64,000 nt of DNA. It comes from Saccoglossus kowalevskii. Taxonomy: Eukaryota > Hemichordata > Enteropneusta > Harrimaniidae. The first letter of the stretch is position 1. Each line of letters starts with the position of its first letter. Below are positions 55,301 to 63,687 of this stretch, piece by piece. Under the pieces are notes generated by a model that was not told the DNA's origin, did not search any database, and was given only the letters and a program-made list of their open reading frames with translations. Location: NCBI RefSeq assembly GCF_000003605.2, contig NW_003118931.1, positions 158,296-222,295 of the forward strand. Direction: 5' to 3'. Both the position numbers and the translations under genes were made by a program.

Positions 55301-57850
55301 GCTGACATATGACGTTGTGGTGACATAAGACGTTTAATTGTTTGACGTGTCATGACATGATGACCTTTGTTGACATGACATATGACCTTCGATGACCAAT
55401 GACATCATGTTATACTCATTGGAGAATATCGTAATTGTTTCATTTGGTATATGGCACAGACTACCTCATTCGCCGAAGGCAACGAACAAAATATATAACT
55501 GCTAAGAAATTAAATTGAGCCATGCACGTTTACTGATATTATTTTGTTGATCACTCGTTTTTCACGGTAACCTGAGGAATACTGCTCCAAATCAACGTTG
55601 ACAAGTCAAACCCAAATACATCCGTTGTTGCTTGGAAAATATAATATATTTGCATATCATATAGGCCTTCAAGCTTATGCACATTCGTCTTACTTGTATA
55701 GCCCGTCTATGAAATGATTCAGTCCAACTCGAAGACGAAGTTAAACTTTCCTTTTGTGAATCACCTAAACTAAATATTGACGGGACACAAATAACAATTG
55801 TGTATAGCTAAAGATACTTATTAAAAACTCTCCTTTCACTCCCTAATAACATATCTCTGCAAACAGTGACGACATTTGCGGCTTGTCGATATCCTCAACG
55901 CGAATGTCAGTCGCATTAATAGCTGTGTCCAGGCGCGCCTATTCGGTTCGACTTGGATTGCTCTAGCCTGCTCATGCAGACAATCTGATCTGATAAGGCT
56001 CTGATTGCGTGAGCGCTATTGGATCTTTATTCGGGTGACCTTTGACCTTTTGTTATCACCATGTCATCAATGGTGCCGGCTGGTTATCCACGATAATGAA
56101 TAAAAACTCTTATATAAATATAACTAGGGATACATCACATTACAAATGTACTTTAAACGTTGCAGTTGTCACGTAGCAAATCGGTTATTATAGCATAAGT
56201 GGTACAAGAAAGCCGGTTTCCTGACGATTTATTTTTTCAAAGAAATATTTTCTTTGTAAAAAGTTTAATCTATGAATAATGCGCACTCCACCTTCCACTA
56301 AAATGACAGCTGTATAATTTAAAGTGAAAGTGCTTTTTAACTTGAGCGGACATTTTTTTTTTGACCATTTCCACATTGAATCCCGAATTTAGGTTAAAAC
56401 ATTTTTTTTTCACTGATTAAGTAAGTCCATTATAATCATTATAATATATACGCCAAAAAAACATAACAAATAACTGACGCGTTGTTGGGCCGATTTTTGG
56501 TTCGAACCAGCGTGTTCGTCTGAACGCAGTAAATATGTGTAAATTGCGCAATGATAAGTGGATGTTGTCTGAAATTCCATGACAGGCATATAGTGTTACA
56601 GTGACATTTCCAAATTGCCGGAAGATTCGGGTCCCCAGTAGACGAGCCCCAGGGGGGGGTCACTCTATATTTAAATCTTACACTGGCACCATGTGCATTC
56701 TTGCTAAAAAATAATAGGCCCCTAGGGCTGAAAACACATTGGCAAAACATACCCCCTATTGCGGACGCAATGTAAATTTAGTGCCCCTAGAGCAGACATG
56801 TTGATCAACTCAAACAAGCTACTTATGGTTGCTGTGTATGCAATTCCTGTTGGTGTCATTCGTTGTTTTATGGGTCCGCCAATTCGGGGCCTAGGTCGGT
56901 GCATGGAAGTGGTTGTTGCAAGAAGGGGTCTACAGCAGGCGCAGCAATCCTGTGAGTTTAATCCTGGGGACCTATTACAGAAATTATCATTTTAAAGGGG
57001 GCATATTTGCCTGCCGCGCGGGCCAGCTTTAGAAAGTGAAAAACACCCTCCTTTCCCGCTAAATTTGGAACGCACATGGGCTAGTAACGGCATATAGAGT
57101 GAACCCCCCGGGGACGAGCCATTTTGTGAAATTGGAAAAGCAAAGTGCATGCACAGTTGTAATTGTAATTGTACAAATGAAATTCAATATAACCTTCACG
57201 TAAAATAAACGTCACGGTTTTATTTGTTCTTCCAGGGATTGGCTGTAGCTATTTTATACTGTTTCATGAACGGTGAGGTTAAAGCGGAGATCTCCAAAAG
57301 ATGGCACGTCAGGCAGCTGACACGTGATATTAATGCCAGTCGAACTTACCGCAACGGACACTCCTCTACATTTACCAATTTGACCCGAAAGGACTCTCCA
57401 TCGGCCATGGTCAAGGACTCACCCAGGAATTCACCGACGGTGTTGAAGAAGAATGTTGGACCGGAGTACATGCAAATGATGGTTGGCAATGGCAGTGTCG
57501 ATAAAGGGAATATAGAGTACGAGGACGAAATCGATGTTGGTGTTCCCGCTATTGACACTAACTCTAACGAGAATACTCCAAAGTGCGGGCGTGTCGACGG
57601 AATGGACAATAGCGAAGGGAACAAACCCAAAATAGATGATGTCCCCAATTCAACGAGGAAGGCACAGTCGCCCGCAAGAACGGGTCGAAGTAATGATTAC
57701 GATAACGCACTGAAAACAAACCCGAATAAATCACCTAAGCTGAAAAAAGAATATAACAGAGATATGACGTCAGAGCCAGAATGCCTCATCCCACTGACGA
57801 GAGGAAACTTGTCCGATCCCAACAAGCTTTCCATGGAAAGTGTTGTGTAA
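22231..57850 (+). CDS. PTHR: PTH-receptor-like class B GPCR, complete gene (12 coding exons, 623 aa)
   Basis: Coding exons: 22231-22314, 45848-45965, 47333-47440, 48207-48334, 48689-48783, 49582-49786, 50716-50872, 51012-51072, 51545-51614, 53059-53150, 54019-54157, 57236-57850. They sum to 1,872 nt with consistent phases. Seen: signal peptide 1-28; hormone-receptor domain with six cysteines (53, 71, 80, 94, 110, 132); seven membrane segments between about 154 and 430; Cys250 and Cys320 for the TM3-ECL2 disulphide; His188 (2.50), Glu271 (3.50), GWGFP 297-301, FQG 418-420. N-glycosylation sequons are at 72, 123, 128, 235 and 316. Family knowledge: such receptors sit in the plasma membrane, bind peptide hormones and mainly signal through Gs and cAMP. 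RVLATKL after TM5, RNxIHM in TM2 and the long ECL1 point to PTHR rather than CRF, calcitonin or PDF receptors (inference from remembered vertebrate sequences). Odd: Ala384 replaces the TM6 PxxG proline. The ligand cannot be read from the sequence. Confidence 0.93.
24361..24720. repeat. Degenerate tandem repeat with ATATGCAAAATAG core
   Basis: Units of roughly 30-40 bp share ACGAGAATATGCAAAATAG followed by ACTTACGTAT-like sequence, about ten times with indels. The ATGCAAA core resembles the POU octamer. Confidence 0.8.
31366..31600. repeat. Degenerate T-rich repeat with CCATTTTCG core
   Basis: CCATTTTCG-like words recur about every 25-35 bp, joined by TTTTAAAAC runs. Divergence between units is high. 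Confidence 0.75.
41466..42971. repeat. 32-bp minisatellite, about 47 copies, in intron 1
   Basis: The unit contains ACATGCGCAGTACTTTGCG and GATGTGGGAT. Spacing is 32 bp, with few indels. Each unit carries about three CpGs, so the array is a CpG-rich island in AT-rich DNA. Higher-order structure is visible: variant units recur exactly 160 bp (five units) apart (41929/42089 and 42211/42371), and a 64-bp two-unit block recurs three times at 42545-42700. Because 32 is not a multiple of 3, the open frames cycle with a 32-residue period on both strands. Confidence 0.98.
42972..45420. other. Distal part of intron 1, no feature seen
   Basis: AT-rich sequence without repeats of note or supported exons. 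Confidence 0.5.
45441..45593. promoter_or_regulatory. Two NRF1-like palindromes before exon 2
   Basis: GCGCATGCGC occurs near 45445 and again near 45584, in a locally CpG-rich 200-bp patch that ends about 260 bp before exon 2. The ten-base core of the NRF1 site is exact in both, though the outer bases differ from consensus. It may mark an internal promoter. Confidence 0.3.
45848..45965 (+). CDS. PTHR: PTHR-like exon 2: start of the extracellular domain
   Basis: This exon encodes residues 29-67 plus one base of codon 68. It is acidic at first, then carries the first conserved ectodomain cysteine (Cys53) in a helix-like stretch, where PTH1R has its N-terminal hormone-contact helix. Acceptor ATTTCAG and donor GTAAGT are good; the exit phase is 1. 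An internal ATG at 45854 in a GCGG context could start a form without signal peptide if transcription began in the intron. Confidence 0.85.
47333..47440 (+). CDS. PTHR: PTHR-like exon 3: hormone-receptor (HRM) domain core
   Basis: This exon encodes residues 68-103 with [17 protein letters not shown], the diagnostic TWDG..CWP core of the class B hormone-binding domain. It carries cysteines 71, 80 and 94 and a sequon at Asn72. The acceptor follows a long T/G-rich tract at 47245-47290. The donor is GTATGT; it enters and leaves in phase 1. Confidence 0.95.
48207..48334 (+). CDS. PTHR: PTHR-like exon 4: end of the hormone-receptor domain
   Basis: This exon encodes residues 104-146, with Cys110, the conserved G-x-W (114-116), sequons at 123 and 128, and the last ectodomain cysteine in NYSEC (Cys132). 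Two GT donors lie near the end. Only GTAAAT after CAA gives phase 0 to match exon 5; the upstream GTATGC breaks the frame. The final residues form a polar linker to TM1. Confidence 0.92.
48689..48783 (+). CDS. PTHR: PTHR-like exon 5: TM1
   Basis: This exon encodes residues 147-177 plus two bases of codon 178. [20 protein letters not shown] is the first membrane helix, with the GYxxSL pattern of class B TM1. Acceptor TTTCAG, donor GTAAGT. Confidence 0.94.
49582..49786 (+). CDS. PTHR: PTHR-like exon 6: TM2 and extracellular loop 1
   Basis: This exon encodes residues 178-246. It carries [18 protein letters not shown] (TM2) with conserved His188 (2.50), the position of the activating Jansen mutation H223R in human PTH1R. 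It then encodes an ECL1 of about 40 residues with a sequon at Asn235. A long ECL1 is a PTHR trait. Human PTH1R has His two residues after H223; here it is Asn190. The donor is GTAAGT, phase 0. An ATTT run follows at 49822-49848. Confidence 0.95.
50716..50872 (+). CDS. PTHR: PTHR-like exon 7: TM3, ICL2 and start of TM4
   Basis: This exon encodes residues 247-298 plus one base of codon 299. It starts with the conserved TM3-top cysteine (Cys250), then [15 protein letters not shown] with the class B Glu271 (3.50). It ends in GWG of the GWGxP motif of TM4. The donor is GTGCGT; intron 7 is only 139 bp, the shortest in the gene. Confidence 0.96.
51012..51072 (+). CDS. PTHR: PTHR-like exon 8: TM4 to ECL2
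   Basis: This exon encodes residues 299-318 plus two bases of codon 319. It completes GWGFP and gives TM4 ([14 protein letters not shown]) and the sequon NDT at 316. Two overlapping GT choices exist at the end; only GTGAGT after ACAGG keeps the frame into the ECL2 GCWD. Confidence 0.95.
51545..51614 (+). CDS. PTHR: PTHR-like exon 9: ECL2 and start of TM5
   Basis: This exon encodes residues 319-342. It opens with GCWD, whose Cys320 pairs with Cys250 in class B receptors, then [14 protein letters not shown] begins TM5, close to the WIIQVPIL of human PTH1R. The donor is GTAAGC, phase 0. Confidence 0.95.
53059..53150 (+). CDS. PTHR: PTHR-like exon 10: end of TM5 and ICL3
   Basis: This exon encodes residues 343-372 plus two bases of codon 373. 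[15 protein letters not shown] is nearly identical to PTH1R at the TM5/ICL3 boundary, a G-protein-coupling surface. Two donors six bases apart (GTACAG after 53144, GTACAT after 53150) both keep the frame. I chose the second because it yields YRK before TM6, as in PTH1R. Confidence 0.93.
54019..54157 (+). CDS. PTHR: PTHR-like exon 11: TM6, ECL3 and start of TM7
   Basis: This exon encodes residues 373-419. [20 protein letters not shown] is TM6; Thr379 matches PTH1R Thr410. The class B PxxG motif reads A-L-F-G because codon 384 is GCC. The end, PPFQ, leads into FQG of TM7. Donor GTAGGT, phase 0. Confidence 0.95.
54235..55410. repeat. 17/18-bp minisatellite, about 67 copies, in intron 11
   Basis: Units are GATGACATATGACGTTT (17 bp) or GATGACATATGACGTTGT (18 bp), mixed irregularly with GGTATATGACG variants. 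Nearly every unit has TGACG, the half-site of the CREB/ATF element. Long open frames cross it on the minus strand only because the units lack stops there. Confidence 0.98.
56649..57112. mobile_element. 464-bp hAT-like nonautonomous element in intron 11
   Basis: A perfect 8-bp direct repeat GACGAGCC flanks it (56641-56648, 57113-57120). The ends are inverted repeats: CCAGGGGGGGGTCACTCTATAT on the left begins with C-C-A-G and pairs with the right end, which on the other strand starts CCCGGGGGGTTCACTC. An 8-bp target duplication plus G-rich termini beginning near CAGGG is the hAT signature. The interior is GC-richer than the intron around it. It encodes no transposase. Confidence 0.75.
57236..57850 (+). 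CDS. PTHR: PTHR-like exon 12: TM7, helix 8 and cytoplasmic tail
   Basis: This exon encodes residues 420-623 and the TAA stop. [19 protein letters not shown] completes TM7 and helix 8. The tail is about 190 residues, polar and rich in Ser, Pro, Asn and charged residues, with several S-P sites that kinases and arrestins could use. It contains NVGP at 492-495, which also occurs in the PTH1R tail as I remember it. It ends E-S-V-V, a class I PDZ ligand. In vertebrate class B genes the TM7 part is a separate 42-nt exon; here it is continuous with the tail. Confidence 0.95.
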   Translation, partial: GLAVAILYCFMNGEVKAEISKRWHVRQLTRDINASRTYRNGHSSTFTNLTRKDSPSAMVKDSPRNSPTVLKKNVGPEYMQMMVGNGSVDKGNIEYEDEIDVGVPAIDTNSNENTPKCGRVDGMDNSEGNKPKIDDVPNSTRKAQSPARTGRSNDYDNALKTNPNKSPKLKKEYNRDMTSEPECLIPLTRGNLSDPNKLSMESVV

Positions 57851-58799
57851 AAAGCAGCGCGCGTATTACGTCATCTGGCTGATTATGTCCACTTTATAAT
57901 GGTACTACTAGTACTATTTATAATAAAAATAACTCACAGTGACGATAATATGAACCGTCCATAGAGGAAAGTTGAAACAGACATAGAGTCAAGTGAGAGG
58001 AGTGACGGAAATGTACATACCTCAATTGCATAGTGTATCTAATCGGGATTGTCGGTGAACTTGTCACGAACATTTATAATGGTGTGTATATACAATGTGT
58101 ATACATTAAAAGTTGTGCCCCGTTTTTATATATCTGTGAAACTTACAAAACGTAACAAATATTTCTTGATATTACGACTTGCTTTTCTCTTTGCCATGTC
58201 TTTGCCAAACGCGTTGAGGAACTCGTTTCAGATATCTTCTGGGAAAAACGATATTTTTATGTGTCAACTGTAACACTGCATTGCGCAGAAATACTGCGCA
58301 TCATCTTAAAGATGTATTCGATAACCTAGTGTGCGCAACTGGATGCGCAGTACATGTATATATCACAGACTTTATATATGTTATTCTTTTCCTTCGTTTT
58401 CGTCTTTAGTGTCATATTTTTATTGAAATTCGTGGTCTTACTAAATCAACCAACGTTATACACAGACTGTTTTTGGTAGACGGAAAACACGATGTTGTAC
58501 TTAATATACACCTACTGTATATATCATATCAAAACTACTAAGTATTACTGTACATTATTATTACCCGCCAAAGATATACGTTTTACCAAAAGATATGGAC
58601 AATGGGTAGTTAGAATTATAAATATAAGTTACCATACAGATATATTACATTCAATATTTCTTATTTACTGTGAACACACGATTTCTCCTGAAGGCACTGT
58701 ATAATGATTCGGTTGGCACATACAATACATTGTGACGCGAGGCCATTCGCCACTTCAAAAAGCTGCGCAAAACAGCCGAGCAGACGTGGAGTTTACACA
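57851..58799 (+). other. 3' UTR and flank of the PTHR-like gene
   Basis: No coding signal. The stretch follows the receptor stop codon and includes the first poly(A) signal; its later part could be transcribed if the distal signal at 59126 is used. Confidence 0.5.
57922..57927 (+). terminator. Candidate poly(A) signal of the PTHR-like gene
   Basis: AATAAA lies 72 nt after the stop codon. A second AATAAA at 59126-59131, after a pentamer-like repeat, could serve a longer 3' UTR. Confidence 0.4.
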
Positions 58800-59070
58800 A
58801 CACTAACACACTATGTTAGGCCAGGCAACACTGTGCCATGTTGCATTGCACTACACAACACTACGATGTGCCAAACACTATGCCACACGGCACTGCACTG
58901 CGCTACTGCAGATATACACCACGCCAGCTATCACTACACTACGCCAGATATACACTACACCGGATTTACAATACACCACGCCGGACTATATACACTAGGC
59001 ACAATTAACGCCACGCCGCACTAAACTGTTATACTACACCACGTATACCCTACGCCACACCGCACCGCTC
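58800..59070. repeat. Degenerate pentamer-type repeat (ACTAC/CACGC)
   Basis: Words such as CACTAC, CACGCC and ACTACACC recur with a period near five over about 270 bp, with a marked deficit of G compared with C. It lies in the 3' flank of the receptor gene, before a second AATAAA. Confidence 0.7.
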
Positions 59071-59442
59071 TACACTTTTGTTTTGTCCTTCGTATCTTCT
59101 ATCTACAGTAAATTTTATATTTTAGAATAAAATTGTCTATAAATCGTATTATTTGAGTTATTATTTTTATATCGTTATCGGATTGGGACACCAAATGCTA
59201 CCTTATATGATGATTTAGAGATTATCAACAGCAAGCGAAAATATTTGGTTTCGGATATAAGATCGCTCTGGGTTCAATTAGCATATCAGCACCCAATCGT
59301 ACACATGCATTACAATATAGACAATATGCAAAATGAGCAGATTAAGCACATTTCTGAGCAAATGTGTGAATAATTCTTAGTGACATACATACAATTCAGA
59401 TTTGAGTATGTACATACAAGGTTTAATCCAATTTGCCATTAC

Positions 59443-59482
59443 AATAATAATAATATAATAATAATAATTACAATAATAACGG
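59443..59482. repeat. (AAT)n microsatellite
   Basis: An imperfect ATA/AAT run of about 40 bp. Confidence 0.8.
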
Positions 59483-60393
59483 ACTAAGTTGCGTATTTCA
59501 TAGATCTAAATTTAATTTAATATATTTACTATTATTACAGTATGGGGAAATTTTTAGTTTTCGGGTCCTTTTTTTATCTGTAACATTCGATTGATTCACT
59601 GACGTGCATTTATTGCATTTATGGGTGTTAGTACACTGTGAATGATATGATGTAACAGCGGAATCACCAATCACCTGATTTATAATTCTGACGATCATAC
59701 AATTGTTTCGACCGAAACGGCCCAGAGATTTAAATTAATGAAATGAACAGAACAGTTAATCAGACCCTGATTTCCCCGTATAGATAATTTTATCACAACT
59801 CGTTCCTATTTTCGTATTTCAAAACCAGACTTCGGGTCACGCTGAAATCCGTTGCATTATTGGTAAATGGCAAATTTACGTAACATACTAGTAACTATAC
59901 ATGGCTATGTGAATACTAAGGGATAGGCCATTTTTTGCTCGAGGTCACTGTGAAGGATAGAATCGGAATTAAACGTTGTTTGCGTTAACAAATAACATAA
60001 CACATAACAAATCTTTCGAATTTCGACCTAGTGAAGAAAATCGACAGTACAGGAGTTGCATCCAACCGGCACAACGACTTCATCGAAATACTCCAGTCAA
60101 ATAATCAGCAAAATTACGTTTTCGCAGTTCAGTGATGGGTTAGAGAAGAGTACGATTCCCGTCCTCCCTAAGATGACCTACATGTCAAACAACGTCAAGG
60201 CGAGTTAGAGGCAAAGAAATTATTTTACGTCTTAACGTAGAGGGCTTCCTTCACAGGTAAGCAAGACATCAACGCGTAGATATGATAATAGGTAATGTAC
60301 TACTATGTTTTTAAACAGAACATTTTAGTGTGAGCTCCCTGTTCCGGACGCGTTCTCAAAACTCATTCATTTGACTGAATTATGAAACGTCAA

Positions 60394-60670
60394 TCATACA
60401 GTGTATTTAATCGGAGAACCCAATTCTATCACAATTGAGCATCTATTATAATGCGTGAATTTTGCATATATATGAATGGCAACAATTAATGGTTTCGTCA
60501 CCAGAATAAGTATCAAATTAAACAGAGCAACATTTTGGTTTGCATTGGTGAAGCGGATGAATAATGTCCCGCCTAAAGTGAGTAGAACAGTGTCAACCAC
60601 TTTTAAAGCACTGTAAGCAATGAATGGCATGAAGATACTATGATGCCACCAGTAGTTTGTCTGTATCTGT
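60394..60670 (-). CDS. Possible terminal exon of an unrecognised multi-pass membrane protein
   Basis: On the minus strand an acceptor-like TATTATGTTTGCAG is followed by one base and 91 open codons ending in TGA. The peptide begins QIQTNYWWHHSIFMPFIAYS and contains about three hydrophobic stretches separated by charged residues, as in a polytopic membrane protein. I do not recognise the family. It is not lipoxygenase-like, and it lies downstream of the lipoxygenase stop, so it would be a separate gene. No upstream exon was found between here and 63460. A chance open frame remains possible. Confidence 0.3.
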
Positions 60671-60690
60671 CTGCAAACATAATATAATAT

Positions 60691-60880
60691 TTCAATGACT
60701 CAGTATTACTATATTTTGGAATTGTTTATCAAACTAATGTATTCTCGTCATTAAAGATTTCTTTGATTCGCGATATCATCGATGCGATCTTGTCAGGGAC
60801 AGCCATCCTAGATTATTGTGAATGTTGTGAATTATAAATACAAAATACAAATTAGAGTTGAACTAACCACAACTTTTTGA
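60691..60880 (+). repeat. Short duplicated segment, copy 1
   Basis: Starts TTCAATGACTCAGTATTAC and matches 61267-61434 in direct orientation with several indels. It begins 21 bp beyond the acceptor of the candidate membrane-protein exon. Confidence 0.85.
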
Positions 60881-61163
60881 TGTTATTCCGACGAACAAGT
60901 TTATAATTGCGATGAAACTAAATTATTTTGGAAGCTGTTACCGTTGAAGTCGCAGCAAACGCAGCAAACGACCCACATAATATCTGACACATACAAACTA
61001 AACAACGCATCACTGCAATGTTTACAGCAAACATAATCATGATCTTATTCGAATACTGCCTGACACATATGATGATACATCATACCATTTGTAAATATGT
61101 TTTCTAATCTTTCAATTAACTAAACCAAGGGTTTATATGAGCTTTTTATTTGTTTTCAATGTA

Positions 61164-61263
61164 CGACCCCCCTCTTTCGCGAGGTCCCTCGGTAAGTCGC
61201 GGCCCCGATAAGTCGCGGTTTTTGCTTGGATCCCGACACCCGCGACTTAGCGAGGGGCCACTG
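61164..61263. mobile_element. Pogo/Tigger-like MITE or element remnant
   Basis: The right end read on the minus strand is CAGTGGCCCCTCGCTAAGTC, followed by GCGG and preceded by TA. It closely matches GGTCCCTCGGTAAGTCGCGG at 61182-61201 in inverse orientation. TA targets and CAGTNGNCCCTCG termini are typical of pogo/Tigger elements. A 10-bp perfect stem (TAAGTCGCGG with CCGCGACTTA) lies inside. GC content is far above the surroundings. Confidence 0.6.
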
Positions 61264-61266
61264 TAA

Positions 61267-61434
61267 TTCAATGACTCAGTACTACTATATTTTGGAATTG
61301 TTTATCAAACTAAGATTCAAATCAAGATTTTTTGATTCGCAATATCATCGATAAGTTCTTGCCAGGGACAGCCATCCTAGATTATTGTGAATTATAAATA
61401 CAAATTAGAGTTGAGCTAAGCATAACTTTTTCGA
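61267..61434 (+). repeat. Short duplicated segment, copy 2
   Basis: The second copy of the 60691 segment. Its left end abuts the TA at the edge of the pogo-like inverted repeat. Confidence 0.85.
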
Positions 61435-61440
61435 TATACT

Positions 61441-63460
61441 TTTTATCCATTAGAAAACATTATAACAAATGTGTAAATACGATGTGAAAGAAAAGATGTA
61501 TGCTGGTAATCTAGTGTAGACCATGTCATATTATTGGCCATTTTCATTATTGAAGATAGAGAGGTTATTACACTTTATAACGCACCGTTTTGCTCGAGTG
61601 AGCTTGGTATTTTTAGTATTTTTCTTGGTCTTTTGTCGACCTAGGCCACTCGGAACATTATGAGATATGATAGAGAGGGATTGTCGTCTAATACTTTGGC
61701 AATGGGACCAATCGCGGCCATTCGACGGAGAATTCGGCGTGAATCCGACCATCAAGTAGTAGTCCAACAAATGGGAGTACGAAATGGCTCCAGAAGGTCT
61801 GGAATTCGTGGTGACATCAACAATTACATTTACCGATCCACCGTGCGTTGTTAACTGTGCCACTTATATTCAAGTTGTGGGTGAAAGATCCGACGCTAAT
61901 TTATTAGATTCACGCTGAATCAACACACAAACAGTGAGTCCACGGATGATGAACATTTTTAAATACTCTGCAGTTCATCTTTGAGTTATGTGTTGATCAT
62001 GTGGTATATCATATCATCCATTTTACAACGCAAACTATAAATGCATTTAGATAAATTAACTGTATGGCCATAAGAGCAAATGAACATTGAACAAGTAGTG
62101 ATATTAATAACTTAGTAGTTCTTTTAAATCAGGTGAATACGTTCAATGGTTTCCTTCTTTGTGCACAACCCATTTTATTTGTTTCTATAGTTGTTCATTC
62201 AACCGTATAGGTTTGTGAGAATCATTTTGCGTGTAGGCCCCAAACTAAAGCCTGCTCGTAACTTGAGGTGACCTTCGAACCTTTACGACATTTGACCTGT
62301 TTTGCTGCAAATACTTCTTACATAAATCTAGAAGTAAAGAAACACATTGAATAGTATTTCAGGATTTGCCAATGTACAGTCATGCCGGAGGACGCCATGG
62401 GAACCCTATATCGGATTCTGACCACTTATATATGCTCGGTACTCGGTGATCACACCACCTCATGTGTTGGTTAATTGAAGAATTTCGGAACAATGAGCCA
62501 ACTGTGCATGTGGTCATCGGTGACTATCTCCGAGCTAGCTCTCCTGCATGGGTGAGCAGCGGCACATTGCATCTGTTCATAATTTGGATTTGAGAGCATT
62601 CCTGGCGTAGTGTACTGTGAATCCCGTAATGCATGTAAGTAGGTTAGTTAGTGGCTTTAAAATACTGTTTAACATTGCTATAAAAGAACGAAAAAAAAGA
62701 CTATCAACCATCCCAGACGTTACTTTGTAGATGACGTCACCAATAAAGTGGGAAAGTTCACATAAAACAAAGTAGTACTATTCAAGTTTGAATTTCTGTG
62801 ACAAGCTGTATAATCATTCACCCAGTGCAAACAGACACCTATAACAAAGTAGTTACACTCTGAATATTGTTGTGTACAATATTATTAATAGTAAATTAAA
62901 TGGCGATTCCATAATTGTCCATCACAATCAATTTAAACTTTTTATTATTTATGTTCAGCCTTACACTATAAAAATAATAAATTGATGTGCTCATACACAA
63001 CACCATCCAAAATGAGTAATTCGGTGTCATTTGTGGTCCATATTTGCCATAAATAAACATAAGATAACAAAATCATGATGCGTCCAACTTTATGCGTTTT
63101 AACAAAGGCCTCGTGGGGAAATTAAAAAAAGAAAAGACTAACACCAATATACAAAACAATCCACAAGAACACTGATTTATTTAATTTGTAATGATAATCA
63201 TTCATTCATTCTGAGAAACATTACACGTATTTTTATTTTATAAATGACGTTCTACAAACAATCTGTAAGTCGTACCTCTCCGGATAACTTTTCCAAATAA
63301 AATAATATATCATGGAATTAGAATGAGAACTGCGATAAAATATTTGTGATGGCAACTTTTTTATTACCCACGTGATATCGTCTCTCTAAAAGAAATCTAT
63401 TGCTATCTGTTTTCTGTCCCAAAATGGACGAATCCGTCCACCGCAGTCTGTAGTACACTC
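61441..63460. other. Intergenic stretch downstream of the lipoxygenase gene
   Basis: No supported gene. A locally GC-richer patch at 61620-61860 is open on both strands but lacks a convincing start or splice pair. Confidence 0.5.
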
Positions 63461-63471
63461 TTTATTTTATT
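63461..63471 (-). terminator. Candidate poly(A) signals of the lipoxygenase gene
   Basis: Two overlapping AATAAA hexamers on the minus strand lie about 217 nt past the lipoxygenase stop codon, a plausible 3' UTR length. AATAAA also occurs on the plus strand just beside them (63472-63477), in the wrong sense for this gene. Confidence 0.45.
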
Positions 63472-63687
63472 AATAAAGTCTAAATTGGAGCTCGATTTAA
63501 TAACTCTTATTGGGACCCACAATAATATATCTCGCTCTTGTAGAAACATGATGTGTGGTTAGGGTTAAAGTACTATGGGTTATGTAATGTTAACATATAC
63601 AAAATGGCACACTATATATGGACATGATTTGTGTACAGTGGAACACAATCTTTTCATTCCAGTACTACGTCATGTCTGTGACAAGAC

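Noticed and set aside
54203-55353. Minus-strand open frames of 228-347 codons rich in Ser, His and Ile
   Set aside because: They are read-through of the 17/18-bp minisatellite inside intron 11.
56495-56520. tRNA-like GGTTCGAACC
   Set aside because: It is a short palindrome; no cloverleaf could be built around it.
61531-61863. 110-codon minus-strand open frame in a GC-richer patch
   Set aside because: It starts with GTG just after a stop, has no recognisable domain and no convincing splice sites; a plus-strand frame covers the same bases.
62358-62450. Plus-strand stretch after TATTTCAG with about 29 open codons
   Set aside because: The acceptor is fair, but the short peptide resembles nothing known and no partner exon was found.
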